Positions 28,569 to 37,855 of a DNA stretch of 60,235 nucleotides are shown here, piece by piece. Every line of letters starts with the position of its first letter. Positions within the stretch are counted from its first letter, which is position 1. The notes under the pieces are model-generated. The model did no database searches and was not told the DNA's origin. It was given only the letters and a program-made list of their open reading frames with translations. Origin of the DNA: an uncultured Schlesneria sp. (GTDB taxonomy: Bacteria; Planctomycetota; Planctomycetia; Planctomycetales; Planctomycetaceae); the NCBI GenBank assembly GCA_903899985.1, contig CAIULL010000159.1, positions 1 to 60,235 on the forward strand. Reading direction: 5' to 3'. The position numbers were made by a program, and so were the translations under genes.

Positions 28569-28766
28569 TTAGTCTGAAGGGCAAAAAGTTTCCGAATCAG
28601 GCTCGACGTAACCAGCTGGAATGTCACCCGTACCAATCCCCCAAAAATCAAGTCGCTTGATTTTCTGCGAGAATGCGGCAGAATAACCCGCATCATAATG
28701 ATCAAAGAACTGTAAGGCCCGATAATTCAACTCACAACTCCGTAACGCTGCTTTCATTCGCGTCAT
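28569..28766 (-). CDS. Possible 65-residue small protein
   Basis: From ATG at 28766, with GAGG about 5 bases upstream; an in-frame ATG at 28814 would overlap the divergent gene start. The product has MTRMKAALRSCELNYRAL at the start and a Gly/Pro/acidic tail (FWGIGTGDIPAGYVEPDS). No membrane helix and no known family. The good Shine-Dalgarno and mixed composition favour a real gene, weakly. Confidence 0.38.
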   Translation of the reverse strand: MTRMKAALRSCELNYRALQFFDHYDAGYSAAFSQKIKRLDFWGIGTGDIPAGYVEPDSETFCPSD

Positions 28767-28812
28767 TTCGGCCTCACTGAGTATCTTTTTACACTTCAAG
28801 GAGCTCCATGTC

Positions 28813-29241
28813 ATGAAAAAGTATGTCCTGAATACGATTCTCTGCCTGATTTCCTCCGCACAACTTGTTTGCCTCGCTCAAGACACAACGAAAGCGGCCG
28901 GTGCAAAACCGGCTGATAAGCCTGCGGTCCCCGCCGTAAAACCAGCGGAAAAGGCAACGGAAGCCAAAACAACAGAAAAGGCGACAGATAAGCCCGAAGA
29001 AAAAAAATCAACAAACCGCTTGCCCAGCAACTATGGCAAGCTGGGACTGACTGACGCCCAAAAGACCAAAATCTACGGCGTACAAGACAAGCACGAAAAA
29101 GAGATCGACGCATTGACCGAAAAGTTGAAAGTGGCGAAAGCGAAACGGGATACTGAAATTGAAGCAATTCTGACTCCCGCTCAAAAGAAAACTTTGAAAG
29201 AGATCCTCGACGCAAAAGAGGATGCCAAAGACGCGAAATAA
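28813..29241 (+). CDS. Secreted Lys/Ala/Pro-rich helical protein
   Basis: 142 residues from ATG at 28813 (AAGGAG about 9 bases upstream). Residues 1-22 are a signal peptide (MKKYVLNTILCLISSAQLVC, then LAQ). Residues 25-70 are a disordered Ala/Lys/Pro/Thr/Glu segment with repeated KPA and KATE units. The C-terminal 75 residues form two long charged helices (LGLTDAQKTKIYGVQDKHEKEI and ILTPAQKKTLKEIL) with the LTxxQ pattern of Spy/CpxP-like periplasmic proteins. A periplasmic stress or chaperone-like role is an inference from that pattern. Confidence 0.72.
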   Translation: MKKYVLNTILCLISSAQLVCLAQDTTKAAGAKPADKPAVPAVKPAEKATEAKTTEKATDKPEEKKSTNRLPSNYGKLGLTDAQKTKIYGVQDKHEKEIDALTEKLKVAKAKRDTEIEAILTPAQKKTLKEILDAKEDAKDAK

Positions 29242-29572
29242 CTGCGTTTTAGAGCAAAACAACTAAGCGACTGAAATTGCGGGCCGGCGCAGCCAGAGCG
29301 AGCCCGGGTCGCACAAAACTCTGGATTTTCGACAGAAAAAATCCATGGTTTTGATGCCTCCCGACTCGCTTTTGGTATTTCTGGTGTAGCGCTTTTACAC
29401 CGGGACGCTTGAAGTTCGCTCGTTTGATCGCTAATTTCCGGCCTCGTCAACGAGCGGGTTGCTTGAGCGCTGATTGTTCGCGCCGCAGTTGTCCCGTTCA
29501 GTCGGCTCGATTACGAGTCGGCTTATTCTGTATCAGTGGTCGCTACCGCGACCGGGTTTTGAAGGACTTCGC
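29242..29572. other. 331-bp leader region upstream of ppdK
   Basis: No gene. It includes a GC-rich stretch (29280-29310) and a small hairpin-like gtgtagcgcttttacac near 29384. The promoter and leader of ppdK should be here. The ppdK frame remains open upstream to 29474, but the good AAGGA site supports the start at 29573. Confidence 0.35.
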
Positions 29573-32311
29573 ATGTCGACCAAGTACGTGTATTTTTTCG
29601 GCGACGGTCAGGCTGACGGTGACGCAACGATGAAAAGCCTCCTCGGGGGCAAAGGGGCCAATCTCGCCGAAATGGTTCGAATTGGCCTGCCTGTTCCAGC
29701 GGGATTCACGCTGACAACAGAAGTCTGCACGTATTACTATGCAAACAACCGCACGTTCCCTCCAGAACTCAAGCAACAGGTTTTCGACGCGCTCAAGAAG
29801 GTCGAGAAATCCATGGGAGCGGAATTCGGTTCCGCGACCAACCCATTGCTGTTCTCGTGCCGATCCGGTGCTCGTGAATCGATGCCCGGGATGATGGACA
29901 CGGTTCTCAATATCGGCCTGAACGACAACACGGTTGTCGCACTCGCCAAACAAACAGGCAACGAGCGATCTGCCTGGGACAGCTATCGTCGATTCGTACA
30001 GATGTACGGCGACGTCGTGCTCGAGCTGAAGCCAAAAGATAAAACGGAAGGTGATCCGTTCGAAGTCGCACTGGAACACAAGCGAGAAAAGGCCGGTGTC
30101 CAGGAAGATTCGCAATTGTCGGTGGCGCAGTTGAAAGAACTCGTTGCAGAATTCAAGCAACTGATCAAGACTCGCGCTGGAAAAGACTTCCCAACTGATC
30201 CGATGGAGCAGGTCTGGGGTGCAATCGGTGCCGTCTTCGGCAGCTGGATGAACGACCGTGCGATGGTCTATCGCCGAACTTATGGAATTCCGCATGAGTG
30301 GGGTACAGCCGCCAACGTTCAGGCGATGGTCTTCGGTAACCTGGGCGATGACTGTGCAACCGGTGTCGGACTGACCCGCGATTGTGCTCTCGGAACACCA
30401 GGCTTCTGCGGTGACTATCTGATCAACGCTCAGGGTGAAGACGTCGTCGCGGGGATCAGAACCCCGAAACGAATCGAAGAAACCCTTTCGAAAGACATGC
30501 CTGAGTCGTATCAGCAATTGAACGACATCGGCAAGAAACTCGAAAAGCACTACAAAGAAGTGCAAGACATTGAGTTCACCATCCAACGCGGCAAGGTCTA
30601 CATGCTGCAAACCCGAAACGCCAAGCGAACCGGTTTTGCTGCCGTCCGAATCGCCGTTGATCTGGTCAACGAAGGCTTGATCACCGAACAGGAAGCGCTC
30701 CAGAAACGCCGCATTCCCGCCGATGACCTTGCTCAATTACTGCAACCGATCTTCGACCCAGCCTCGAAGAACACTGCAACAAAGGAAGGCCGATTCCTGG
30801 CCAAGGGAATCAACGCCGGTCCAGGCGCTGCCTCGGGCGTGATCTGTCTGTTCGCGGATGAAGCCGAAAAGTTCCACGAAAAGAACCCGAACGTCGACAT
30901 CGTTCTCGTGCGAAAAGAAACAAGCCCTGAAGACCTTCGCGGTATGAAAGCCGCCAAGGGAATTCTGACAGCAACCGGCGGTGCCAGCTCGCACGCGGCA
31001 CTGGTCAGTCGCCAGATGGGTAAGGCTTGTATCGTTGGCTGTTCAGCCATTGATGTCGACTACACGACCAACACCGTGAAGGTGGCCGGTAAGACACTGA
31101 AGTCTGGCGACTTCATTTCGATGGACGGCTTCACTGGCGAAGTCTTCGAAGGCAAGGTTCAGACCAAGCCGAGCGAAGTCATTCAGGTTCTGGTCCAGAA
31201 GACATTGAAACCAGAAGAATCAGAAACCTTCCGACGCTACTCACAACTGATGGGTTGGGTCGACAAGTATCGCAAGCTGCGAGTGCGAACCAACGCCGAT
31301 ACACCGGGACAAGCTGATGAAGCAGTCGCCTTCGGTGCTGAAGGGATCGGTCTCTGCCGCACCGAGCACATGTTCTTCGATCATCTCGACGAAATCCGTC
31401 ATATGATCGTTTGTGAGACCAAGGAGACCCGTGAAAAGGCTCTTGCCAAGCTGCTGCCATTCCAGCGAGCTGACTTCGCAGGATTGTTCCGCAGCATGAA
31501 CGGTCGTCCCGTGACGATCCGACTGCTCGATCCACCACTGCACGAGTTCCTCTCGGATCGCCACCTCGAAGAACAGCCCGATCTCGCCTCCAAGCTGGCG
31601 GGCTGGACCGGTAGCACGATCGACGCTGTGAAACGACGTGTCGAAGAACTGCACGAAGCGAACCCGATGCTTGGTCACCGCGGTTGCCGTCTCGGGATCG
31701 TTTATCCCGAAATCACGGCGATGCAAGCCCGAGCCATTTTCGAAGCCGCCGTGCTCGTCAAGAAGGAAGGGATCAGCGTTGTTCCAGAAGTAATGGTTCC
31801 GCTGGCCGGATTCTTGACCGAGTTCAAGAATCAGGAAAAGATCATTCGCGCAGAAGCGGAAGCGGTCTTCAAGGAAACTGGCGTCACGCTTGAATACCTC
31901 GTCGGTACCATGATCGAAGTTCCTCGGGCTGCAGTCCGAGCCGACCAGATCGCAACCGCCGCCGAGTTCTTCAGCTTCGGTACCAACGACTTGACCCAGA
32001 CAACGCTGGCCATCAGCCGCGACGATTACGGGCCATTCATCGGTTACTATCGCGAGCATGACATCATCCCGAACGATCCGTTCCAGACGATCGATCAAGA
32101 GGGTGTCGGCGACGTGATGCGGATCGGTGTCGATCGCGGCCGTTCCACTCGACCAGATCTGAAGATCGGCATCTGCGGTGAACACGGTGGCGATCCAGCA
32201 TCGGTCATGTTCTGCCACGACATCGGGCTGAACTACGTCAGTTGCTCACCCCGCCGTGTCCCAGTCGCACGGTTGGCAGCAGCCCAGCAAGCCCTAGCCA
32301 GCAGCAAATAA
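29573..32311 (+). CDS. ppdK: Pyruvate, phosphate dikinase
   Basis: 912 residues from ATG at 29573 (GAAGGA about 7 bases upstream). It converts pyruvate, ATP and Pi to phosphoenolpyruvate, AMP and PPi, reversibly. The N-terminal nucleotide-binding domain has [10 protein letters not shown] and the Ser/Arg-rich [16 protein letters not shown]. The swivelling phosphohistidine domain has [21 protein letters not shown] with catalytic His474. The C-terminal PEP-binding TIM barrel includes [21 protein letters not shown] and [10 protein letters not shown] with catalytic Cys868. Length is close to the family's ~875-900. It stands alone with its own terminator, and serves gluconeogenesis or PPi-dependent glycolysis. 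Confidence 0.97.
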   Translation: MSTKYVYFFGDGQADGDATMKSLLGGKGANLAEMVRIGLPVPAGFTLTTEVCTYYYANNRTFPPELKQQVFDALKKVEKSMGAEFGSATNPLLFSCRSGARESMPGMMDTVLNIGLNDNTVVALAKQTGNERSAWDSYRRFVQMYGDVVLELKPKDKTEGDPFEVALEHKREKAGVQEDSQLSVAQLKELVAEFKQLIKTRAGKDFPTDPMEQVWGAIGAVFGSWMNDRAMVYRRTYGIPHEWGTAANVQAMVFGNLGDDCATGVGLTRDCALGTPGFCGDYLINAQGEDVVAGIRTPKRIEETLSKDMPESYQQLNDIGKKLEKHYKEVQDIEFTIQRGKVYMLQTRNAKRTGFAAVRIAVDLVNEGLITEQEALQKRRIPADDLAQLLQPIFDPASKNTATKEGRFLAKGINAGPGAASGVICLFADEAEKFHEKNPNVDIVLVRKETSPEDLRGMKAAKGILTATGGASSHAALVSRQMGKACIVGCSAIDVDYTTNTVKVAGKTLKSGDFISMDGFTGEVFEGKVQTKPSEVIQVLVQKTLKPEESETFRRYSQLMGWVDKYRKLRVRTNADTPGQADEAVAFGAEGIGLCRTEHMFFDHLDEIRHMIVCETKETREKALAKLLPFQRADFAGLFRSMNGRPVTIRLLDPPLHEFLSDRHLEEQPDLASKLAGWTGSTIDAVKRRVEELHEANPMLGHRGCRLGIVYPEITAMQARAIFEAAVLVKKEGISVVPEVMVPLAGFLTEFKNQEKIIRAEAEAVFKETGVTLEYLVGTMIEVPRAAVRADQIATAAEFFSFGTNDLTQTTLAISRDDYGPFIGYYREHDIIPNDPFQTIDQEGVGDVMRIGVDRGRSTRPDLKIGICGEHGGDPASVMFCHDIGLNYVSCSPRRVPVARLAAAQQALASSK

Positions 32312-32326
32312 CCGGCGCAGCCGGTT
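32310..32326 (+). other. Small perfect hairpin at the ppdK stop
   Basis: AACCGGC (32310-32316), GCA, GCCGGTT (32320-32326): a 7-bp stem overlapping the ppdK stop codon. No T run follows, and the true terminator is 65 bp further on. It may stabilise the transcript end or be chance. Confidence 0.3.
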
Positions 32327-32391
32327 GATGCGCGTCGCATGACGGGTTAGTCATGGGAAAGTTGTTCGCGCGTTGATCGCCTTGAAACCTG

Positions 32392-32426
32392 AAGCCCGGC
32401 AATCTCAATGATTGCCGGGCTTTTTT
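32392..32426 (+). terminator. Rho-independent terminator of ppdK
   Basis: Stem aagcccggcaat / attgccgggctt with loop ctcaatg, followed by tttttt (to 32426). The stem is perfect and lies 80 bp downstream of the ppdK stop. Confidence 0.94.
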
Positions 32427-32542
32427 GCGGTTCATGGGTCAAGTTGCGATTTATTAAACGAAGAAATGTGTTTCGGCAGATTGAAATTCGGGTTAGGATG
32501 ACCAGCATTTGATTCAATCCATTATACGAGCGGGATTTAGTC

Positions 32543-32779
32543 GTGCTCAGTCGCGAAACGTTGGAAATCTACCGCCGGACGACTCCTGGAGGGCGACTTA
32601 AGGTTGCTCTTGAGATGATTCGTGAGAACACTCCCAGGCTTTTTCGCGGTACCGATGCTGAGATTGAACGACAGTTTGAAATCCTCCGCTGGCAAAACAA
32701 CGAACGCAATCGAAACATGCTGACGGCGATTGCACGGACTCGGTACGGGTCTGAAACCGCTCAAGAATCTGATAAATGA
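32543..32779 (+). CDS. Small planctomycete hypothetical protein
   Basis: 78 residues from GTG at 32543, preceded by GGGA. The sequence has an N-terminal LSRETLEIYRRTTPGGRLKVAL and a helix pair ending ILRWQNNERNRNMLTAIAR. From memory, a similar motif (R..T....R.LTP.xRL...L.M.RE....L.....IERQFE.LR..N..RN) recurs in small planctomycete proteins next to unrelated genes. All-helical and cytoplasmic. Function unknown. Confidence 0.62.
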   Translation: MLSRETLEIYRRTTPGGRLKVALEMIRENTPRLFRGTDAEIERQFEILRWQNNERNRNMLTAIARTRYGSETAQESDK

Positions 32780-32799
32780 GCAGATTCGGCTGAATTCAT

Positions 32800-32928
32800 A
32801 TGCGAAACGGGTATCTGTTCCAGGCAATTGAGCAACAAGGCGTTGGCGACCTGATTTGGATCGGTGTGGACAGCGGCCGATCCAAGCCTACCCGATACGG
32901 CCTGAATCACACTGAACGAAAGTCGTGA
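32800..32928 (+). pseudogene. Short ppdK C-terminal fragment (decayed partial duplicate)
   Basis: A 42-codon open frame (ATG 32800, TGA 32926-32928) contains LFQAIEQQGVGDLIWIGVD followed by SGRS. It matches ppdK codons near 32081-32146 ([19 protein letters not shown], then RGRS), with nucleotide identity also visible (ttccag...atcggtgt...cggccg.tcc). The match starts and stops abruptly, and the part after GRSK (PTRYGLNH) no longer fits well. It lies about 490 bp past the ppdK stop. The best explanation is a decayed partial duplication; a short exaptated ORF cannot be excluded. The next gene starts 3 bp after its stop. Confidence 0.68.
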
Positions 32929-32930
32929 AG

Positions 32931-34685
32931 ATGTCCAATCACAAATCAGGGTATGTCATCGCTGTCTGTTTGCTGACATTTTTCCTGTCGATCCCTTCTG
33001 GATTTTTCTTCTATCAAATTGGCTCGACAGTTTTCTGGTCTGTTCACGTAACTGGTGAGTTGCCTCTGCCTTCGGTTCCGGGATTGACTCAGAAACAAAT
33101 CAGTTACAGCGATTTCAGTTACCCCGGTCTCTGGCGAGATCATTTTGTCGTTGTTCGATTCGATCGCGACAAAATCATGGCCAAACCGGCTATGGGTGGC
33201 TTTGCAACCGTCGTTGATTGGAAAGTCTCTTTGATTGATCCCGAATCGGGAATTTCAAAAGACACCGGATGGGAATTTAACGGCGATTACATGTTTAGAC
33301 CCAAAGTGGTCGGAGATCGTCTGCTGTTCTGCGGCAGCAAACAACAGTTTGAAGTGATCGATGATGTCCTTGAGCCGTCAGACTTCCCCTTCCAAAATGA
33401 TTCCGCAATCTTGCTGGATAACGAGATCGCTCAACTCCATTGGAATGCAAAAATAGAGAAATTCGTTGTCACCCGACGAAAATCGGAGGGATGGGTCGAC
33501 GACAGCTTTTTAGTCCTGCCTGTGGTTGATCAGGTCCAACACCCAAACGACATACCGGAAAAACCGTATTTGGAATGCCTGTGTCGTGGCAACCAGATCT
33601 ATGCGTTTCTCAAAACAGGCAATCATGTGTACTTTCGCGAGGGCCTGAAGCGACAAAAGATCGACGGCGAGGGGAAGCCGGTCCCATCGGATAGCGAAGA
33701 AAGAGAAGCTGTCGCGGGTGACAGAGAACTGAATGGCTGGTCGTTCATTCGAAATGAAATCGTCGATCGGGTATTGCCTGGTTGGACTGTAAATCAATTT
33801 GGTACGCTATTCGAAGGGAAACCAGCCGCATTAATCGTCGATCAAGTGAGCCCAGGCTATTCGGTCGGTCATTTTTTCAAATTCGACGGTCAGGAATGGT
33901 CCGAGATCGCATCTCATCCGTTTCCCTTTGGCTCGAACCGGTTTCGAGTGCTCACCCGTTCCGGCGTTCAATCCCCGTATGTTGTCGCCACAACGTCGAC
34001 AGGTACCGGTTTTGCCTATGCGGTCGAACCGCCCGTCTTTCGACAGATTGAACGGACGGGTCCCGCCGAGACTTGGAAATCGGTTCGTAGAGACCTGATC
34101 GTCCATTTGGCTGCACCAGCGATTGCGATCGTGCTGGGCCTGTTACCGGGATTCGCAATCTGGCTGCTGATGGTGTGGTTTACAGATCCCCATTATGAAT
34201 TTGGAATTCAATCCGTACGATTGGCGTCGCTTGGCCGTCGGGGGCTCGCGCGTCTCATCGACTTTGCCTGGATTATACTTGTGCCCCTTGCGGTCGGTTC
34301 GATCTGGATGCGCGACTTCGATTGGCTTTCTTTAGCGGAATCAATCGAACTGAAACTCGACCATCCGACGTTACACACCGCTTACCATGTGCTGAACACT
34401 GTCGTGATCATGTTGATTGTAGAAACCCTGTTTCTGGTCGTCATTCAGGGTTACTGGGGAATGACTCCAGGGAAGTGGCTTTGTGGACTGCGTACGCTTC
34501 GAACCACTTTGCGCCCATGCGGGATCGCTCGCAGCCTTGTCCGAGAGGTGATGCTGGTCGCCGAAACATTCCAATTGATTTGCTGGCTCCCCCCAATGCT
34601 GAGCATCGCACTCACGAACCAACGACAACGCCTGGGGGATTTGGTCGGCGACACAATTGTCGTGGAAACCAGATCTCGTACATGA
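32931..34685 (+). CDS. RDD-family membrane protein with large N-terminal domain
   Basis: 584 residues from ATG at 32931 (GTG 32925 is an alternative). A helix at about 8-30 (GYVIAVCLLTFFLSIPSGFFF) anchors a large ~350-residue extracytoplasmic domain. A helix at about 395-420 follows. The last ~150 residues are an RDD domain: RRGLARLIDFAWIILVPLAV with its Arg and Asp, then GMTPGKWLCGLRTL and NQRQRLGDLVGDTIVVET. RDD proteins are small transporters or membrane proteins of mostly unknown role. The long N-terminal domain is unusual for the family, and no known domain is recognised in it. Confidence 0.75.
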   Translation: MSNHKSGYVIAVCLLTFFLSIPSGFFFYQIGSTVFWSVHVTGELPLPSVPGLTQKQISYSDFSYPGLWRDHFVVVRFDRDKIMAKPAMGGFATVVDWKVSLIDPESGISKDTGWEFNGDYMFRPKVVGDRLLFCGSKQQFEVIDDVLEPSDFPFQNDSAILLDNEIAQLHWNAKIEKFVVTRRKSEGWVDDSFLVLPVVDQVQHPNDIPEKPYLECLCRGNQIYAFLKTGNHVYFREGLKRQKIDGEGKPVPSDSEEREAVAGDRELNGWSFIRNEIVDRVLPGWTVNQFGTLFEGKPAALIVDQVSPGYSVGHFFKFDGQEWSEIASHPFPFGSNRFRVLTRSGVQSPYVVATTSTGTGFAYAVEPPVFRQIERTGPAETWKSVRRDLIVHLAAPAIAIVLGLLPGFAIWLLMVWFTDPHYEFGIQSVRLASLGRRGLARLIDFAWIILVPLAVGSIWMRDFDWLSLAESIELKLDHPTLHTAYHVLNTVVIMLIVETLFLVVIQGYWGMTPGKWLCGLRTLRTTLRPCGIARSLVREVMLVAETFQLICWLPPMLSIALTNQRQRLGDLVGDTIVVETRSRT

Positions 34686-34946
34686 ATTGATTCGAAGCAA
34701 GTCGCCCGGCGCTCGCAATCGATTGCCACAAGTCTGTCGTTTCAATGCATTTGATCTTACACGTCAATTATTTCGGTTTCCTTCACGATTCGTTCATCAA
34801 TGACGCATAGACTCATCCGTTCAATTATTTGATCGACGACCACTTCGTGACGTCAGTTCTGCTACCTTCGCTTGCAGATGGCTTAAGACGTTCGGTTTTC
34901 GTTTATGTGGATCGTTTGTGAAACTCGTAGTGAAGGATGACCTTCA

Positions 34947-35756
34947 ATGAAATGTCGTCGCATCATTTCCTGCGCGCTGCAAATTCTGGTCGTAATTTCC
35001 AGCGGCATTCTTCTGGCCGAGGACGAATCAACGACACGGCAACTGCGCGTCATGACTTACAACATTCATCATGGAGAAGGGACTGACGGGCGAATCGATC
35101 TTGAACGAATCGCCAAAGTGATTTGCGATGCCAAACCGGATCTTGTCGCTCTGCAGGAGGTTGACAAAAACGTTAAACGATCGGGAGAGGTTGACCAATC
35201 GAGTGAATTGGCGCGACTGACGCAAATGTATGGCCGCTTTGGAAAACAGATTCCGTATGAGGGTGGCGATTATGGACAGGCTGTCCTCTCCCGCTTTCCG
35301 ATCTCAGAGTTAACGGTTCATTGGCTTCCGGGAGAACCGGAGCGACAACGTCGGATTGCTGCGGCGGGAATCGTCGATCTTGGCACGCGTAAAATCATCT
35401 TTTCGTCGACCCATTTACATCACAACAACGTCGAATTTCGCGAGCAACAGTCAACAGCCTTGAATGATCTCTTTAAAGATTCGGAGCATCCTGTCGTTCT
35501 TGCTGGAGATCTTAACGCTTACCCCGAAAGCCGGGCCCTTGAGATCCTGGGGAAACGCTGGAACAACACGACGACGAAAACCGAAAATTGCTTCACATTT
35601 CCCGCAGTCGCACCGAAACATCAGATCGATTATGTCCTGTACCAACCCCAACGTTCCCGACTGGTCTCCGGGAAAGCTGTCGTGATCAACGAATCTTTAG
35701 CATCAGACCATTGCCCGTTAGTGGTCGACTTCACGATTTCCGAGACTGACAATTGA
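34947..35756 (+). CDS. Secreted endonuclease/exonuclease/phosphatase (EEP) family hydrolase
   Basis: 269 residues from ATG at 34947 (GAAGGA about 9 bases upstream). A signal peptide (MKCRRIISCALQILVVISSG) precedes the EEP domain. Catalytic motifs are in order: MTYNIHHGEG, the metal-binding LVALQEVD, YGQAVLSRFPI, FSSTHLHH, LAGDLNAYPES and the terminal SDHCPLVVDF (the S-D-H motif). The family includes DNase I-like nucleases, sphingomyelinases and phosphoesterases, with Mg-dependent hydrolysis of phosphodiesters. Export points to a periplasmic or extracellular role, possibly phosphate scavenging. The exact substrate is unknown. Confidence 0.87.
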   Translation: MKCRRIISCALQILVVISSGILLAEDESTTRQLRVMTYNIHHGEGTDGRIDLERIAKVICDAKPDLVALQEVDKNVKRSGEVDQSSELARLTQMYGRFGKQIPYEGGDYGQAVLSRFPISELTVHWLPGEPERQRRIAAAGIVDLGTRKIIFSSTHLHHNNVEFREQQSTALNDLFKDSEHPVVLAGDLNAYPESRALEILGKRWNNTTTKTENCFTFPAVAPKHQIDYVLYQPQRSRLVSGKAVVINESLASDHCPLVVDFTISETDN

Positions 35757-35890
35757 ATTATTGCGACACGGAAATAAAAGCTGATTCGTTTCGATTCGCA
35801 GCGCGAGACACGATTAATCAGTAGTTATTGGAAAACACAGCCCCAGCGTTAACCCTGATTCAAGTAAAGGTCGTTGTCGGCATATTCTCC

Positions 35891-36355
35891 CTACTTCAAA
35901 TCGATTGCCAGATCCGTCGCACCGGATTCTGGGATCTCTAATGTCAAACCAGAAGTTTCGGGCTTTTGGTATTTTTTATCGATCTTGATGGAAGGTGGGG
36001 CAGGAGGCGTGTATCCGGAAACGGGTCCGTCGTTTCCCGGTTGATCTGCCGGGTCGCCGACGTAGACGATCGCCACTTGATGCGTCCCGGTGACAGCACC
36101 ATCGTTGGATCGATTTGTACCGAGTACGAAGCGGCCCTCTTCATCGGTCAGCCCGACCGCAGGCCGTTCATCCTCTGGAAAACATTTGACTTCGTAGAAC
36201 GCTAAAGGCTTACCCTGGTAAGTCAGGACACCGGCTGCAGCCACCGTAGGGACATGCCTGCCTGTCGGGACACTCTGACCGCACCCATTGGCAACCACGA
36301 CAAAAGCCAGACTGATTGCCACAGTGAATTTTGTTAACACGTTTTGAATTCTCAT
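35891..36355 (-). CDS. Transthyretin-like lipoprotein
   Basis: 154 residues from ATG at 36355. A signal sequence ends in the lipobox VVANGC, with the lipidated Cys at about residue 25. The mature part contains one beta-sandwich repeat: VLTYQGKPLAFYEVKCFP and VGLTDEEGRFVLGT, the typical carboxypeptidase-regulatory or TTR-like fold found in many planctomycete lipoproteins, often next to DUF1559 genes. Here a DUF1559 gene lies 176 bp upstream on the same strand, fitting that habit. Role unknown. Confidence 0.75.
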   Translation of the reverse strand: MRIQNVLTKFTVAISLAFVVVANGCGQSVPTGRHVPTVAAAGVLTYQGKPLAFYEVKCFPEDERPAVGLTDEEGRFVLGTNRSNDGAVTGTHQVAIVYVGDPADQPGNDGPVSGYTPPAPPSIKIDKKYQKPETSGLTLEIPESGATDLAIDLK

Positions 36356-36460
36356 CTTTTATTTGTTTTGCCTCGGGGCCGATCTGATGCTGAAACGACT
36401 TGAAGATTCAATTCGATTGAAAACGGCTGGAAGTATGAATGGCTGGTAGAATGCAAGAAG

Positions 36461-36492
36461 CGCAAGCTTGGGAATCAATCCAAGCTTGCGCC
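36461..36492 (-). terminator. Hairpin terminator after the DUF1559 gene
   Basis: Perfect 12-bp stem gcgcaagcttgg (36461-36472) and ccaagcttgcgc (36481-36492) with loop gaatcaat, about 40 bp past the DUF1559 stop (36532). The T tract on minus is poor (ttcttgc), so it may act as a stabiliser or Rho-assisted terminator. It probably separates the DUF1559 gene from the lipoprotein. Confidence 0.75.
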
Positions 36493-36531
36493 TTACCTGC
36501 ACACATTGTTCACGCAATCAGACGCTTAAAA

Positions 36532-37584
36532 TCAGAAATCGCTGACCGTTTCGCCATTTGCTTTCGTACCAACAGCGCGCCAGACATTGGCGTCGACGTT
36601 ATTGCTGACGAATCGAATGGAACCATCCGCGAGAACGCAATTCACTCCACCGTTATGGTAGCTTCGGGCCGCGAGGTGGCCTTGGTACAAATTAGAACTG
36701 ATACAATCGCGGAAAGGGGCGTTTGGGGGCAATGTATGGTTGTAGTAGGTTGCTACCATCAGTGCTCGATACCATTCCAATCCTCGGTAAGCCCACGCAT
36801 GAGTCGCACGGTTCTCGCAATCCGATGGCGGAAATAGCTGGTCGTTCCCGGTCCAGACATTTGAGGACGCCGTTGCGACAGTAAAGTCCCTTGGATCGCC
36901 AGCCGGGATTGTCTGATATGATGAGGTCCCGTTGGGTCCCGTCTTGATTTCGGCGATGAGTGCTGTGTTGCTCATCCCGTCAGTAATGTCCCTGGTTCTT
37001 GTCGAAGAATTTCGAAAGAAGATCCCGTGCAATTGAGTTTCAGGCTGTAGGTTCGAACCCGGTGAGATGACTCCCCCAGAGGTACTGCCCGCTGTCAAAT
37101 AAACGCCGGCATGAGTTGAAATCGATCCCAGGCACTGCATGTAATTGCTTGACTCGGACAGGATATTCGCGTTGGCAACGTTATTGACTGGTGGATTTGA
37201 ATCAGACGGGCAATGAAACGCGGGAATGATTTTGACTTTCGCGTCTTTGGCAGCTGCTGTACTCGCCGCATTGATCTGCGCCAGGAAATTCAGTTCGTTG
37301 TAAAGATTGGCCTGCTCAATATATGGGAGCAGATAACAATGGACGGTTGCCTGAGGAATTTCACCCGTTCCGTAGTTGCGAGTGCAGTCACCCATCGGAA
37401 ATACAGAATAGTCTGATTCGTAATTCAAAACGCCTAAGCCCAACTGCTTAAGATTGTTCTTGCATTGTGTCCGTCGTGCAGCTTCTCTTGCTTGCTGTAC
37501 TGCAGGGAGCAGAAGGGCAATCAACACAGCGATGATCGCGATCACAACGAGTAACTCAATTAACGTAAAACCACGCTTCTTCAT
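36532..37584 (-). CDS. DUF1559 prepilin-type protein
   Basis: 350 residues from ATG at 37584 (AAGGGTGG upstream; ATG 37590 is also possible). The N-terminus KKRGFTLIELLVVIAIIAVL is a type IV prepilin/pseudopilin signal, with cleavage before F at G-F and a hydrophobic helix. Next comes LLPAVQQAREAARRTQCKNN, the standard DUF1559 continuation, and the C-terminus has FHPGG-like YHNGGVNCVLADGSIRF. DUF1559 is greatly expanded in planctomycetes; products are thought to form or decorate pseudopili on the cell surface. A 7-bp inverted repeat, TTCATCA-ataaa-TGATGAA (37688-37706), lies about 105 bp upstream. Confidence 0.95.
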   Translation of the reverse strand: MKKRGFTLIELLVVIAIIAVLIALLLPAVQQAREAARRTQCKNNLKQLGLGVLNYESDYSVFPMGDCTRNYGTGEIPQATVHCYLLPYIEQANLYNELNFLAQINAASTAAAKDAKVKIIPAFHCPSDSNPPVNNVANANILSESSNYMQCLGSISTHAGVYLTAGSTSGGVISPGSNLQPETQLHGIFFRNSSTRTRDITDGMSNTALIAEIKTGPNGTSSYQTIPAGDPRDFTVATASSNVWTGNDQLFPPSDCENRATHAWAYRGLEWYRALMVATYYNHTLPPNAPFRDCISSNLYQGHLAARSYHNGGVNCVLADGSIRFVSNNVDANVWRAVGTKANGETVSDF

Positions 37585-37687
37585 CCGCATTCCACCCTTC
37601 GTAAAGCTTAATCAAAAACAGCAGTTTCATCGAAAAGAATGAAACCGCACAAATCTGTGAAACTCGCGAAGGCGATCCTATTCGCAG

Positions 37688-37706
37688 TTCATCAATAAAT
37701 GATGAA
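37688..37706. promoter_or_regulatory. Inverted repeat upstream of the DUF1559 gene
   Basis: TTCATCA, loop ATAAA, TGATGAA: a perfect 7-bp palindrome 104 bp upstream of the DUF1559 start. It is compatible with an operator; function is only suggested by position. Confidence 0.3.
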
Positions 37707-37855
37707 GCATATGTGAAAATTTCGGATGGAGAGAAAATCCCAAGATCGGATGACGATGACTTAATGATTTGCCAACGCCGTCCAGCTCAAGAAACCATCG
37801 AGGCCAATTGAACCCAACTGAATAATAAGCACGCAAGTCCTTTCAAAAATATGAC

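Noticed and set aside
29543-30736. Long open frame on the strand opposite ppdK
   Set aside because: It mirrors ppdK codons; ppdK has complete catalytic motifs and a clear ribosome-binding site.
31241-32218. Second long antisense frame in ppdK
   Set aside because: Same reason: a shadow of strongly biased ppdK codons without domains of its own.
37047-37060. GGTTCGAACCC resembling a tRNA T-loop
   Set aside because: It lies inside the DUF1559 coding region; no cloverleaf can be drawn around it.
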